From: JANQRZ01 sp965214485
GTDB taxonomy: Bacteria; Bacteroidota; Rhodothermia; Rhodothermales; JANQRZ01
Assembly: GCA_965214485.1 (NCBI GenBank)
Contig: CBDCBW010000003.1
Location: 1 to 64,000, forward strand
DNA length: 64,000 nt
Direction of reading: 5' to 3'
Shown: one piece after another, positions 34,571 to 42,682 of the stretch
Layout: each line of letters opens with the position of its first letter
How positions within the stretch are numbered: the first letter of the stretch is position 1
Program-made: the position numbers and the translations under genes
Notes under the pieces: model-generated
Seen by the model: only the letters and a program-made list of their open reading frames with translations
The model's database searches: none
Told to the model about the DNA's origin: nothing

Positions 34571-36454
34571 TTAGCGAACGAGGGTGAGGCGCTGCGTCGC
34601 GGCGACCCCGTCGGCTTCGAGCCGGACGAGATAGACCCCGCTCGGCAGACCCGCCGCCTCGAAGCGGACCGTGTGCCGCCCGGCGGCCACCGCGCCGTCG
34701 AGGAGCACGGCCACCTCGCGCCCGAGCACGTCGTAGACCGCGAGCCGCACGGGGGCGCTCTCGGGCACGGCGAGGCTCAGTTCCGTCGCCGCGCGGAACG
34801 GGTTGGGGTACGCCGCCGAGAGCGCGAACGCCGCCGGAGTCGCCGACGAGGCGAGCGGTTTTGCAGTCGTGCCCCACGGCTCGTGTGCCGTCACCGGCTC
34901 GCCCGTCGCCGCATCGAGCACACGCCACACGGGCGCAGCGCCCGGAGCGGCCCGGCCCGCCGCCTTCCTCACCGCGACGGCCCGGCGGTCGAGGACCGCG
35001 AGGCCATCGAAGGTGCCCGCGTAGGCGAGGTAAGCGTAGCCGCCCGCCGGGACGCTGCCCGGCACTTCCTGCGTGAACGTCCGCGAGACGGTCTGCCCCG
35101 GCGCAAGTGTCACGGAGAGCGGCCCGAGCACCGGGTTGAGCAGGGCCCCCGAGGTCCGCGCTGCCGCCGTCCACGTCTCGACCGTCTGCACCTCGCTGGT
35201 GGTGTTCGAGAGGGTGACGGTGAACGGAAAGCTGCCGCCCTCGGCGGGGATCGAGCCCGAGGGCGCGTCGAGCGCGACGGTGACGGCAGGCCGGATGCTC
35301 GGTGGGAGCAACTCGAACGAGCCCAGGTCGCAGCGCGCCCCGCCGATGCCGTCGCCGTTGAGCGGGACCGGCGCACCACGTTGGTCGAAGCCTGGCTCAC
35401 AGTCGAAGGCGTCCACGGCGGGGTTCTGTGCCGTATCGCCGTCGGGCTTGAGCAGGGCGTGGGTCGGCGTCGGTCCGCCGTTGTCGGCAAGGAGCGGATC
35501 GAGGACGAGCGTGAAGGTTTCGTCTGCAGCAACGGTCACGTCACCAGTGGGCGGGAAAAAACCTCGACACTGCTCCACGTACAGGTTTACGTCGGCAATG
35601 AAGAGTTGTCCGGCGCAGTCCGCATTCGTCTGCCCGTCTGCACGGTTACCCACTATGATGGAGCGCGACATATTTATCGGCGTGTTGGCAAACCCGTCGT
35701 TCTCTCCATACAAATACACTCCCCCTCCGGTGTCTCCGGACACGTTGCGAATCATCATGCTCCGTGTGATAGTCACGATCCCGAGTTCTACGCCGAACAC
35801 GTAAACTCCCCCGCCTTGTCCGGCCGCTCTATTACCGCTAACCGTGTTTCGGTCGAACAGGAAATACCCAGAGTCGACGTAAGCCCCGCCTCCGCGCTTG
35901 CCTGCTTCGTTGTTCGACAGCGTGGTCTGTGTGATCCGGCCGACACCGTCGAACCGGACGCCACCGCCGTCACCCTCTGCCCGGTTATTTGTGATCGTGC
36001 AGCGCGTGAGTTGGGGCCTTGTGCGCCACGGTGCTGCCACTCCTCCCCCGTTGCCTGATGTCAGCCCGCCCGTAATCGTCAGCCCTATAAACTCGGTTTG
36101 CGTCACTCCGGGGTATGAGGGACCATCTACGTAGAAAACGCGGTCCTGCTGCCGGGCGTCCACGGTGACGTCCATCTCGTCGCCATCAATTACAAGGTTA
36201 TCTCTGATTTCGAGTTGACCGTGGCCGGGGGCGAAGGCGATAGTCTTCCCTTTCATCGCCGGAACGAACTCGATGCGGGCGGGACCGCGCTCGACGTTCG
36301 CGGCGGCGATGGCTTCGCGGAGCGAGCAGTCGGCGTCGCAGACGCCGTCGTCGGTGTCGGCGGCTTTGGTGACGGTGTAGGTCGTCTGTGCGGGGACGGA
36401 GGTCGCCAGGAGCGCGAAGGCGAGGAGCGGAAAAGCGAACCGAAGTGTTTTCAT
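34571..36454 (-). CDS. Secreted CSLREA beta-helix protein with T9SS sorting domain
   Basis: This 627-residue exported protein starts with a signal peptide (ending LLATSVPAQ). It has a CSLREA motif near 43-50 (CSLREAIAAAN). A right-handed parallel beta-helix follows at about 70-300 with repeated NNRAEGDGGGV and SGNRAAGQGGGVYV turns. A choice-of-anchor Q end (QNPAVDAFDCEPGF) and a T9SS type A C-terminal domain (AYPNPFRAATELSLAVPE through GLPSGVYLVRLEADG) complete it. Such proteins are surface-exposed or secreted. The beta-helix part (about 35540-36200) is visibly less G+C-rich than its neighbours, suggesting foreign or repeat-driven origin. Confidence 0.82.
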   Translation of the reverse strand: MKTLRFAFPLLAFALLATSVPAQTTYTVTKAADTDDGVCDADCSLREAIAAANVERGPARIEFVPAMKGKTIAFAPGHGQLEIRDNLVIDGDEMDVTVDARQQDRVFYVDGPSYPGVTQTEFIGLTITGGLTSGNGGGVAAPWRTRPQLTRCTITNNRAEGDGGGVRFDGVGRITQTTLSNNEAGKRGGGAYVDSGYFLFDRNTVSGNRAAGQGGGVYVFGVELGIVTITRSMMIRNVSGDTGGGVYLYGENDGFANTPINMSRSIIVGNRADGQTNADCAGQLFIADVNLYVEQCRGFFPPTGDVTVAADETFTLVLDPLLADNGGPTPTHALLKPDGDTAQNPAVDAFDCEPGFDQRGAPVPLNGDGIGGARCDLGSFELLPPSIRPAVTVALDAPSGSIPAEGGSFPFTVTLSNTTSEVQTVETWTAAARTSGALLNPVLGPLSVTLAPGQTVSRTFTQEVPGSVPAGGYAYLAYAGTFDGLAVLDRRAVAVRKAAGRAAPGAAPVWRVLDAATGEPVTAHEPWGTTAKPLASSATPAAFALSAAYPNPFRAATELSLAVPESAPVRLAVYDVLGREVAVLLDGAVAAGRHTVRFEAAGLPSGVYLVRLEADGVAATQRLTLVR

Positions 36455-36520
36455 AACAGAGCAGGGTTAGATACGTGAGCCTTTCCAACGTAAGGCTTCC
36501 CCCTCCTGCGCGCAAGCGCT

Positions 36521-38227
36521 TCAGGCGCACGCCTCGGGCTCCGCCGCCGTTTGTGCCGCCGCGAGGACGCCGCTGAGGAGGTCGTCCACGGTGCGCTCCG
36601 GGGTCCAACGGACGTGCTGCGCGCTGCCCTCGTTGAGGCGCACCCACCGGGCGAGGATGCTGATCTCGTCCACGTCGGCCCGCTCGAAAATCTCCGGCGT
36701 CTCGGCCCCGGCGTCGAAGTGCGCCTCGAGCGCTTCCCGGAGGGCGGCCACGTCGGCCTCCGTCGGCGGGACGGGCAGCGCGCGCGTCTCGACGAGCCGC
36801 CCGAAGCGGAGCACGAAAAGCTGGACCTCGCCCGGCCGCAGCCCCGGCTCGACGAGGACGGCGTGGCGGTCGTGGACGGCGGTGGCGAAGGGCCGCTGCC
36901 GCGCGAGCGTCCGGCGCAGGCGCTCGAGCTGGTCGCGGTACCATCCGGCCTGCTCGAACTCCAGGTTCGCCGCCGCCGCGCGCATTGCGGCCTCGACGGT
37001 GTTCAGCACCTCGGTGTCCTTCCCCGTCAGGAACCGGCGGACGCGCTCGACCTCGGCGGCGTAGGTCGCCTCCCGCCCGCCCTCGCACGGGGCGAGGCAG
37101 CGGTCCATCGACCCGTACAAACACGGGACGCCCGACGCGCGCGCCGTCTGCCACGTCACCGGGTCGCACTCGCGGAGCCGGAACACGCGCCCGACGAGCT
37201 CGACCATCTCGGCCGCCGCCTGCTTCCGCCCGAGCGGGCCGTAGTACTCCGCCCCGTCGGCGCGCACCGCCGAGGTCCACGAGAGCGTCGGGAAGCCGTG
37301 CGCCGCGTCGAGCCGGAGGAAGGGGTAGTTTTTGTAGCGCCGCTGCGCCCGGTTGTAGCGCGGGAGGAGCGTCTTGATGAGCTTCGACTCGAGGAGCAGC
37401 GCCCCGAGCTCGCTCCCGGTCTCGGTCCACTCGACGAGGCGGACGTCGCGCACGAGCTTCCGGGTGCGCTGCGGGTGGGCGTCGATGCCGGTGAAGTAGG
37501 AGCGGACGCGGCTGCGGAGGCTCTTGGCCTTGCCGACGTAGAGCACCTCGCCGTTCTTCCGCTTCATGAAGTAGACCCCCGGCCGGTCGGGGAGACCGGC
37601 GAGGTAGGCGTCGCGGATGTGCTGGACGTGCTTCGGCTCGCCGGAGGCGTCTTTGTAGCGCTTGCGCTGGAAGGCGACGAGGTCGGCGACGGTGGCGAGG
37701 CCGAAGCCCGTGCGGAGCCGGTCGAGGAAGCGGAGGAGGACCTCGGCGGTGGCCTCGGCGTCGCCGAGGGCGCGGTGGCGGGCGCTGTTCGCGATCCCGA
37801 AGTGCGCCGCAAGCGCCGTCAGCCCGCGCGACGGGAGCGACGGCAGCAGCCGCCGGGCGAGGCGGACCGTGCAGACGGCCTCGTTCCCGATCGCCGGCAG
37901 CCCGGCGAGGTCGAGCTCGGCCTGGAGGAAGCGGAGGTCGAAGCCCAGGTTGTGCGCGACCAGCACCCCGTCGCCGAGGAAGTCGAGGTAGCCCGGGAGA
38001 ACCTCCTTCGCCGTCGGCTCGCCGAAGACGGTGGCGGTCGAGAGCCCGGTGATCCGGGTGATCCGGCGGGGGACGTGCCGCTGCGGGTCGACGAGGGACT
38101 GGAACGTATCGACGACCTCGCCGCCGCGCACCTTCACCGCCCCGATCTCGATCACCCGGTCCTCGCCCGCCCGAGTCCCGGTGGTCTCGGTGTCGGTGAC
38201 GACGAACGTAGCCTCTTCGAGCAGCAC
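36521..38227 (-). CDS. DnaQ-like exonuclease fused to UvrC-type GIY-YIG nuclease
   Basis: This 568-residue fusion starts with a DEDDh 3'-5' exonuclease like Pol III epsilon: DTETTG at 12-17, HNLGFDLRFL near 92-101, and HRALGDAEAT near 153-162. From about 212 it continues with a GIY-YIG domain (PGVYFMKRKNGEVLYVGKAK and LRSRVRSYF) and a UVR-like segment (LEFEQAGWYRDQLERLRR near 433-450). It ends before a complete UvrC RNase H-like endonuclease domain is evident. Fusions of this kind (Cho-like) are known and probably act in DNA repair. It is flanked by a composite intergenic element. Confidence 0.88.
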   Translation of the reverse strand: MLLEEATFVVTDTETTGTRAGEDRVIEIGAVKVRGGEVVDTFQSLVDPQRHVPRRITRITGLSTATVFGEPTAKEVLPGYLDFLGDGVLVAHNLGFDLRFLQAELDLAGLPAIGNEAVCTVRLARRLLPSLPSRGLTALAAHFGIANSARHRALGDAEATAEVLLRFLDRLRTGFGLATVADLVAFQRKRYKDASGEPKHVQHIRDAYLAGLPDRPGVYFMKRKNGEVLYVGKAKSLRSRVRSYFTGIDAHPQRTRKLVRDVRLVEWTETGSELGALLLESKLIKTLLPRYNRAQRRYKNYPFLRLDAAHGFPTLSWTSAVRADGAEYYGPLGRKQAAAEMVELVGRVFRLRECDPVTWQTARASGVPCLYGSMDRCLAPCEGGREATYAAEVERVRRFLTGKDTEVLNTVEAAMRAAAANLEFEQAGWYRDQLERLRRTLARQRPFATAVHDRHAVLVEPGLRPGEVQLFVLRFGRLVETRALPVPPTEADVAALREALEAHFDAGAETPEIFERADVDEISILARWVRLNEGSAQHVRWTPERTVDDLLSGVLAAAQTAAEPEACA

Positions 38228-38232
38228 GGCGT

Positions 38233-38398
38233 GCCGGGGGACGGTGGGACGGGGGACGGTGTGCTATGCCTGACCAGAGCCTGCCCCCGCGAAGGCAGGG
38301 GGCGATCACGTGGGATCGCCCCTACGGGCGCGGAGCGCGACGGCCTCGTTAACTTGATCGGTTTTACTCCTCCCTCTCCTCCCTCTCCTCCCCCAACC
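38233..38398. repeat. Composite intergenic element copy 3 with embedded family D hairpin
   Basis: A purine tandem (GGGGGACGGTGGGACGGGGG, 38233-38262) is followed by GCCCCC/GGGGGC and GGGCGATC/GATCGCCC hairpins (about 38281-38325). The core at 38335-38365 is identical over 31 bases to the one at 28032-28062. A pyrimidine tandem of TCCTCCCTC units follows to 38398. It lies between the alkaline phosphatase stop and the DnaQ-UvrC start. Confidence 0.8.
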
Positions 38399-38413
38399 GT
38401 CGTGGCACAGGCG

Positions 38414-39790
38414 CTACTGGCCGGGCGCGGGACCTCCGGGGTACTCGGCACGCACGCGTTCGGTTGCCGCCGCGAGGTCGAACCCGAGGAGGTCCGCGAG
38501 GGCCCGCCCGACGGCGTCGTTGTCCATCGTCCCGCGCAGACGCTCGGCTCCCGGCCCCCAGGCGTAGAGCCCGATGTCTACGGCCGTGTGGCTCCCCGTG
38601 GTCCACCCCACCGACGCGCGGCGGCTCATCAGGTGCGCGAGCGCCTTGCGGCTCGGGCGGCCCTCGGCCGCCGCGAGGATGTCCTGCTCCTCGGCCGTGA
38701 GGCTGTCGAGCGCGGCGTACTCGCGGAGCACGGTTTCGGCGGGTTGGCCGTCCTCGATGAGGCGGTGCATCCGCTCGGCGCTGGCGGTGACGCGGCGGAG
38801 GTAGGCCGGGGCCCAGACGTAGCCGCGCGCGCGCCCCAGCGTCAGCCCGCCGGTCTCGTGGTCGGCGAGCGAGACGACGAGCGTACGCCCGTCGGCCCGG
38901 GCGAAGGCGAGGGCGGCCTGGACGGCGGCGTCGTAGGCGAGGACCTCGCGGGCGAGGGCCGCCGGGTCGTTGTCGTGCCCCGCCTCGTCGGTGCCCTCGG
39001 TCTCGGCGACGAGCAGGAACCCACCCTCGTCCTTGCTGAGTAGCTCGATAGCCTTCGCCGTCATCGCGGCGAGGCTGGGCTGCGAGGCGTCGCGGTCGAT
39101 CTCTTTGGCCATCACGCCCGGCGCGAACAGGCCGAGCACCGGGGCCTCGGCCTCGGCCAGCGCCTCGGGCGTGGCGACCACCGTGTAGCCCAGCGCCTCG
39201 GCCTCGGCCAGGAGGTCGCGCCCGTCCTCGCGCCGGCCCTCGGCCTGCGGCAGGAAGTGCTGCCGCCCGCCGCCGAGGATCACCTCCAGCCCCTGCCCGA
39301 GCTGCTGCCCGGCGATCTCGCTCTCCGCCGAGCGGTGGGGGACATGGGCGGTGAAGGCAGCGGGCGTGGCGTCGGTGACGCGGCCCGTCGTGACGATGCC
39401 CGTCGCCATGCCCCGCGCCTCGGCGGCCTCGAGGATCGTCCCGACGGGCCGCCCGAGCGTGTCGACGCCGATGGCCCCGTTGTAGGTTTTGACCCCGCTC
39501 GCGTACGGCACCGCGCCCGAGGCCGAGTCGGCGATGCGGTGCGAGGCCGAGGCCGTGCGGACGGCCCCGCCGAGCAGGCTATCGAGCGCGAGCGGCGCGC
39601 CCCCGACCTCGCGCCCGAGCGCCGCCGCCGCCGGGCCGAAGCCGTCGGCGATCAGGACGATGAGGTTCTGCGGGCGCTCGGCGTCTTGGGCCGAGGCCGG
39701 GGTACCGAGCAGGGCGAGGCCGACGGCGAGGCCGACGGTGAGGCCGACGGTGAGGCCGACGGTGAGGCCGACGGTGAGGAGGCGGAGCAT
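38414..39790 (-). CDS. Alkaline phosphatase (PhoA family) with repeat-built signal peptide
   Basis: This 458-residue exported phosphomonoesterase has Asp49 in LIADGFG as a first metal ligand and Ser89 in RIADSASGAVPYASGVKT as the phosphorylated nucleophile. Further metal motifs are ETEGTDEAGHDND, SLADHETGG and WTTGSHTAVDIGLYAWG. The hydrophobic core of the signal peptide consists of four TVGL units and one AVGL unit (residues 6-25), followed by LALLGTPASAQ. The 12-bp DNA units (39716-39775) could expand or contract in frame. ATG 39790 was chosen because it puts the signal peptide at the N-terminus; an upstream in-frame GTG at 39847 would add 19 residues. Confidence 0.9.
   Translation of the reverse strand: MLRLLTVGLTVGLTVGLTVGLAVGLALLGTPASAQDAERPQNLIVLIADGFGPAAAALGREVGGAPLALDSLLGGAVRTASASHRIADSASGAVPYASGVKTYNGAIGVDTLGRPVGTILEAAEARGMATGIVTTGRVTDATPAAFTAHVPHRSAESEIAGQQLGQGLEVILGGGRQHFLPQAEGRREDGRDLLAEAEALGYTVVATPEALAEAEAPVLGLFAPGVMAKEIDRDASQPSLAAMTAKAIELLSKDEGGFLLVAETEGTDEAGHDNDPAALAREVLAYDAAVQAALAFARADGRTLVVSLADHETGGLTLGRARGYVWAPAYLRRVTASAERMHRLIEDGQPAETVLREYAALDSLTAEEQDILAAAEGRPSRKALAHLMSRRASVGWTTGSHTAVDIGLYAWGPGAERLRGTMDNDAVGRALADLLGFDLAAATERVRAEYPGGPAPGQ
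39716..39775. repeat. 12-bp coding tandem repeat in the alkaline phosphatase signal peptide
   Basis: Five units of GAGGCCGACGGT (the first has C instead of the last T) encode TVGL/AVGL on the minus strand. Confidence 0.95.
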
Positions 39791-39932
39791 GGGCGGGGAC
39801 GGCGAGCGGAGACGGGAAGCTACGAGCAGCGGGCGGCGTGTTTTCACGCAGAGTTTCCGCCTCGCAGCGGCTCCTTCGCCAGGCCGCGTCTATCTTGGGT
39901 GCTTTCCCCCTCTCACCCATCCCGTACCCGTT

Positions 39933-40868
39933 ATGAAAGTCACTGTCGTCGGTGCCGGCAACGTGGGCGCCACCGTTGCCGAGTGCGTCGCCCGCAAGGA
40001 CATGGCCAACGAAGTCGTCCTCCTCGACATCCAGGAGGGCGTCGCCCAGGGCAAGGCCCTCGACCTGTGGGAGTCCGCCCCGATCCACCAGTTCGACACG
40101 ACGCTCTCCGGCGGCAGCGACTACGCCCTCACCGAGGGCTCCGACCTCTGCGTCATCACCGCCGGCCTCCCGCGCAAGCCCGGCATGAGCCGCGACGACC
40201 TGCTCGCCAAGAACGCGAGCATCGTCCGCAGCGTCACCGAGGAGTTCGCCCAGGGCAGCCCCAACGCCATCCTCATCGTCGTCTCGAACCCGCTCGACGT
40301 GATGACCTACGTGGCCTACATGACGAGCGGCTTCCCGAGCCACCGCGTGATGGGCATGGCCGGCGTCCTCGACACGGCCCGCTACCGCGCCTTCCTCGCG
40401 ACCGAGCTGAGCGTCTCGGTCAAGGACATCCAGGCCCTCCTCCTCGGCGGGCACGGCGACACGATGGTCCCGCTCCCGCGCTATACCACCGTCGCCGGCA
40501 CGCCGGTCACCGACCTCCTCCCCGAGAGCCGGATCAACGAGATCGTCGAGCGCACCAAGAAGGGCGGCGGCGAGATCGTCGGGCTGATGGGGACGAGCGC
40601 GTGGTACGCGCCGGGGGCCGCCGCCGCCGAGATGTGCGAGGCCATCATCAAGGACTCGAACCGCGTCGTCCCCGCCGCGGCGTGGGTCACGGGCGAGTAC
40701 GGCTGCGACGGCATGTTCATCGGCGTCCCGGTGAAGCTCGGGCGCGAGGGCGTCAAGGAGATCATCGAGGTCGAGCTCGACGAGTCCGAGCAGCGGCTGA
40801 TGCAGGCCTCCGCCGAGCACGTCCGCACCAACGTCGAGGCCCTGGAGCGGATCGAAGCCGCGGCCTGA
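39933..40868 (+). CDS. mdh: Malate dehydrogenase
   Basis: This 311-residue LDH-like (type 3) NAD-dependent malate dehydrogenase oxidises malate to oxaloacetate in the TCA cycle. It has the dinucleotide loop GAGNVG at 7-12, the substrate loop LPRKPGMSRDDLL with its arginines, VSNPLDVMTYVA, a catalytic-histidine motif GGHGDTMVPLPRYTTV and GTSAWYAPGAA. The length is typical. The ATG at 39933 gives the exact family N-terminus. A TATCTTGG box 42 bases upstream could be a -7 element, though no good -33 is visible. Confidence 0.95.
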   Translation: MKVTVVGAGNVGATVAECVARKDMANEVVLLDIQEGVAQGKALDLWESAPIHQFDTTLSGGSDYALTEGSDLCVITAGLPRKPGMSRDDLLAKNASIVRSVTEEFAQGSPNAILIVVSNPLDVMTYVAYMTSGFPSHRVMGMAGVLDTARYRAFLATELSVSVKDIQALLLGGHGDTMVPLPRYTTVAGTPVTDLLPESRINEIVERTKKGGGEIVGLMGTSAWYAPGAAAAEMCEAIIKDSNRVVPAAAWVTGEYGCDGMFIGVPVKLGREGVKEIIEVELDESEQRLMQASAEHVRTNVEALERIEAAA

Positions 40869-40890
40869 CCCCCTGCTTCGCTGCCATTCC

Positions 40891-40933
40891 GTAGGGGCGG
40901 GTCCGTAGGGGCGGGTTTGAAACCCGCCCCTAC
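40891..40933. repeat. Palindromic repeat, family C, after mdh
   Basis: A partial GTAGGGGCGGGT unit (40891-40902) is followed by a perfect hairpin GTAGGGGCGGGTTTG...CCCGCCCCTAC (40905-40933). It touches the 3' end of the decayed T9SS gene, whose frame reads into it. Confidence 0.8.
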
Positions 40934-40937
40934 ACCT

Positions 40938-41307
40938 CGTTGGCGGACGACCGTTAGTTGGCGGACGATCCGCGCCGCCCCGGCATCGCCCATGAGGCGG
41001 ACGAAGTAGACCCCTGCCGGGAGCTGCGCCGTATCGAGCCGGGGTATCCTCTCACCTGTCTGCACGCCGAGGTCGTCCGTGAGCACCCGCCGGCCGAGCA
41101 CGTCGTAGACCGCGAGCCGCACTTGCCTGCGGCGCGGCGAGGCTGAGGCGCACGGCACCATCGCCGGCCGAGGGATTGGGGTAGAGCACGAGCGCGGCGG
41201 CGAATGCGAGAGGTATCGCTCGGCGCTCGTCGTGTCGGGCGTCTGCGCGAAGGCGGGCAGGGCGCAGACGAGAAGAAGTAGGGGTGTGTAAATCGCACCT
41301 GCTTCAT
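40938..41307 (-). pseudogene. Decayed gene for a secreted protein: signal peptide plus T9SS sorting domain
   Basis: Parts of one protein can be read only by changing frame. ATGAAGCAG (41307) starts it. A signal peptide (YTPLLLLVCALPAFAQTPD) lies in a second frame. LVLYPNPSAGDGAVRLSLAA lies in a third, and the rest of the sorting domain (VRLAVYDVLGRRVLTDD through PAGVYFVRLMGD and VRQLTVVRQ) returns to the second frame. At least three shifts are needed. Almost no passenger domain remains between signal and sorting domain. The original stop may have been lost when the family C repeat arrived. Sequencing error could explain one shift but hardly three. Confidence 0.7.
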
Positions 41308-41381
41308 GTTCACCTCGCGGTGGTTGATACTCCAGTCTAGTTAAAGCACGGCGATCTCCGAAACCAAACCGCCCCGTCGTT

Positions 41382-41948
41382 ATGCAGACCACCGCGCCCT
41401 CGGCCCTCGACCGGCTCCGCGCCGGGCTCGCCCACCGGAGCACGGACCCCGGCCTGATCCTGATCCGCCAGAAGGCCCGGCGGCTCGTCCGCGAGTTCAA
41501 CGGCCTCCCCGAGGACCAGCGCACGGCACGGATGCGCGCGCTCGCCAGCCTGTTCGGCTCGCTCGGCGAACGCCCCGACGTGGACGCCCCGTTCTTCTGC
41601 GAGTACGGGCAGCACATCCACGTCGGGGCCGACTTCGTGGCCGGGACGGGCTGCGTGCTCGTCGACGTCGGCCAGATCACGCTCGGCGACCGGGTGCGGT
41701 TCGGGCCGGGGGTCCACGTCTATGCCGTCGCCCGCCCGCTCGACCCGGCGCAGCGCGCCGAGGGGCTGGAACAGGGCGCACCCGTCACCGTCGGCGACGA
41801 CGTGTGGGTCGGCGGCGGGACCATCCTCAACCCCGGCGTCACGGTCGGGGCGGGCACCACGGTCGGCTCCGGGAGCGTGGTCCTCGAGGACCTCCCCGGC
41901 GGCGTCTTCGCCTGCGGCAACCCGTGCCGCGTCGTGCGCGAACTTTGA
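41382..41948 (+). CDS. Sugar O-acetyltransferase, maltose/galactoside (LbH_MAT_GAT) type
   Basis: This 188-residue acetyl-CoA-dependent acetyltransferase has an N-terminal helical cap (FNGLPEDQRTARMRALASLFG). A left-handed beta-helix follows, with FFCEYGQHIHVGADFVAGTGCVLVDVG and GDDVWVGGGTILNPGVTVGAGTTVG. The catalytic histidine would be the one in GPGVHVYA. The length fits maa/lacA-type enzymes. The acceptor sugar cannot be told. It is divergent from the pseudogene and followed by the YaeQ-like gene. Confidence 0.88.
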   Translation: MQTTAPSALDRLRAGLAHRSTDPGLILIRQKARRLVREFNGLPEDQRTARMRALASLFGSLGERPDVDAPFFCEYGQHIHVGADFVAGTGCVLVDVGQITLGDRVRFGPGVHVYAVARPLDPAQRAEGLEQGAPVTVGDDVWVGGGTILNPGVTVGAGTTVGSGSVVLEDLPGGVFACGNPCRVVREL

Positions 41949-42027
41949 CGAGGGACGAGCGAGGAACGAACGGCGAACGACGAGTATACGACCCCGCCGT
42001 TCGTCGCCCTCACGTCCGCCGCTCGAA

Positions 42028-42531
42028 GTGCGCTCCGACCTGCTGCTCCGCCGCAAGCTCACCTTCCGCGCCCACGGCCCCGATGGGCTGCGGAAGGTCG
42101 TCTTCGTCAAGAAGCAGCGCGAGGGCATCGAGCACGTCCTGATGAAGGCGTTCCTGTGGGCGCTCTACCTCCCGGACTACCCCGGCCTCGCGGTCGAAAT
42201 CCCCATCGGCGACCGCTACAAGCCGGACCTGGTGCAACTCGGCGCGCGCGGCGAGCCGGAGTTCTGGGGCGAGTCGGGGAAGGTGGGAGCCGAGAAGACC
42301 GCCTCGCTCGTCCGGCGCTTCCCGGCCACGCACTTTGCAGTCGCGAAGTGGGCGACGCCGCTCGACCCGTTCGCCGAGACCGTCCGCGCGGCGCTCGGCG
42401 GCCGCCCGCGCCGCGCGCCGTTCGACCTGCTGCGCTTCGCGCCCGACGCCGCCGAGCGCTTTATCGCCGACGACGGGACGATCACGGTCTCCTTCGACGA
42501 TGTGGAGCGACGTCGAATCGGCGGGGTCTGA
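42028..42531 (+). CDS. YaeQ-like protein, probable PD-(D/E)XK fold
   Basis: The predicted 167-residue protein begins at a GTG (42028). It carries HVLMKAFLWALYL, then IPIGDRYKPDLVQLG and EFWGESGKVGAEKTASLVRRF, a pattern similar to YaeQ proteins, whose fold derives from PD-(D/E)XK nucleases. Asp and Glu in these segments and the following lysine could form the motif. There is no in-frame ATG before the conserved region, and the start has no clear ribosome site, so the N-terminus is uncertain. YaeQ function itself is unclear. Confidence 0.65.
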   Translation: MRSDLLLRRKLTFRAHGPDGLRKVVFVKKQREGIEHVLMKAFLWALYLPDYPGLAVEIPIGDRYKPDLVQLGARGEPEFWGESGKVGAEKTASLVRRFPATHFAVAKWATPLDPFAETVRAALGGRPRRAPFDLLRFAPDAAERFIADDGTITVSFDDVERRRIGGV

Positions 42532-42554
42532 TGGGCGGGTGCCCTTCCCGGCCA

Positions 42555-42670
42555 GGGCGACCACGCGGGGTCGCCCCTACGGACACGGTGCCAAACGGGT
42601 CAGTACCTTTCCCAGCTTGGCCTGTCCTCTGTCCTCTGTCCTCTGTCCTCTGTCCTCTGTCCTCTGTCCT
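42555..42670. repeat. Family D hairpin and 7-bp tandem repeat downstream of trkH
   Basis: GGGCGACC/GGTCGCCC forms a hairpin at 42555-42577, and CCCTAC follows. Seven exact copies of CTGTCCT lie at 42622-42670, ending 12 bases from the trkH stop. On the trkH mRNA strand the tandem is purine-rich. Confidence 0.8.
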
Positions 42671-42682
42671 CTGCCGGGGTCC

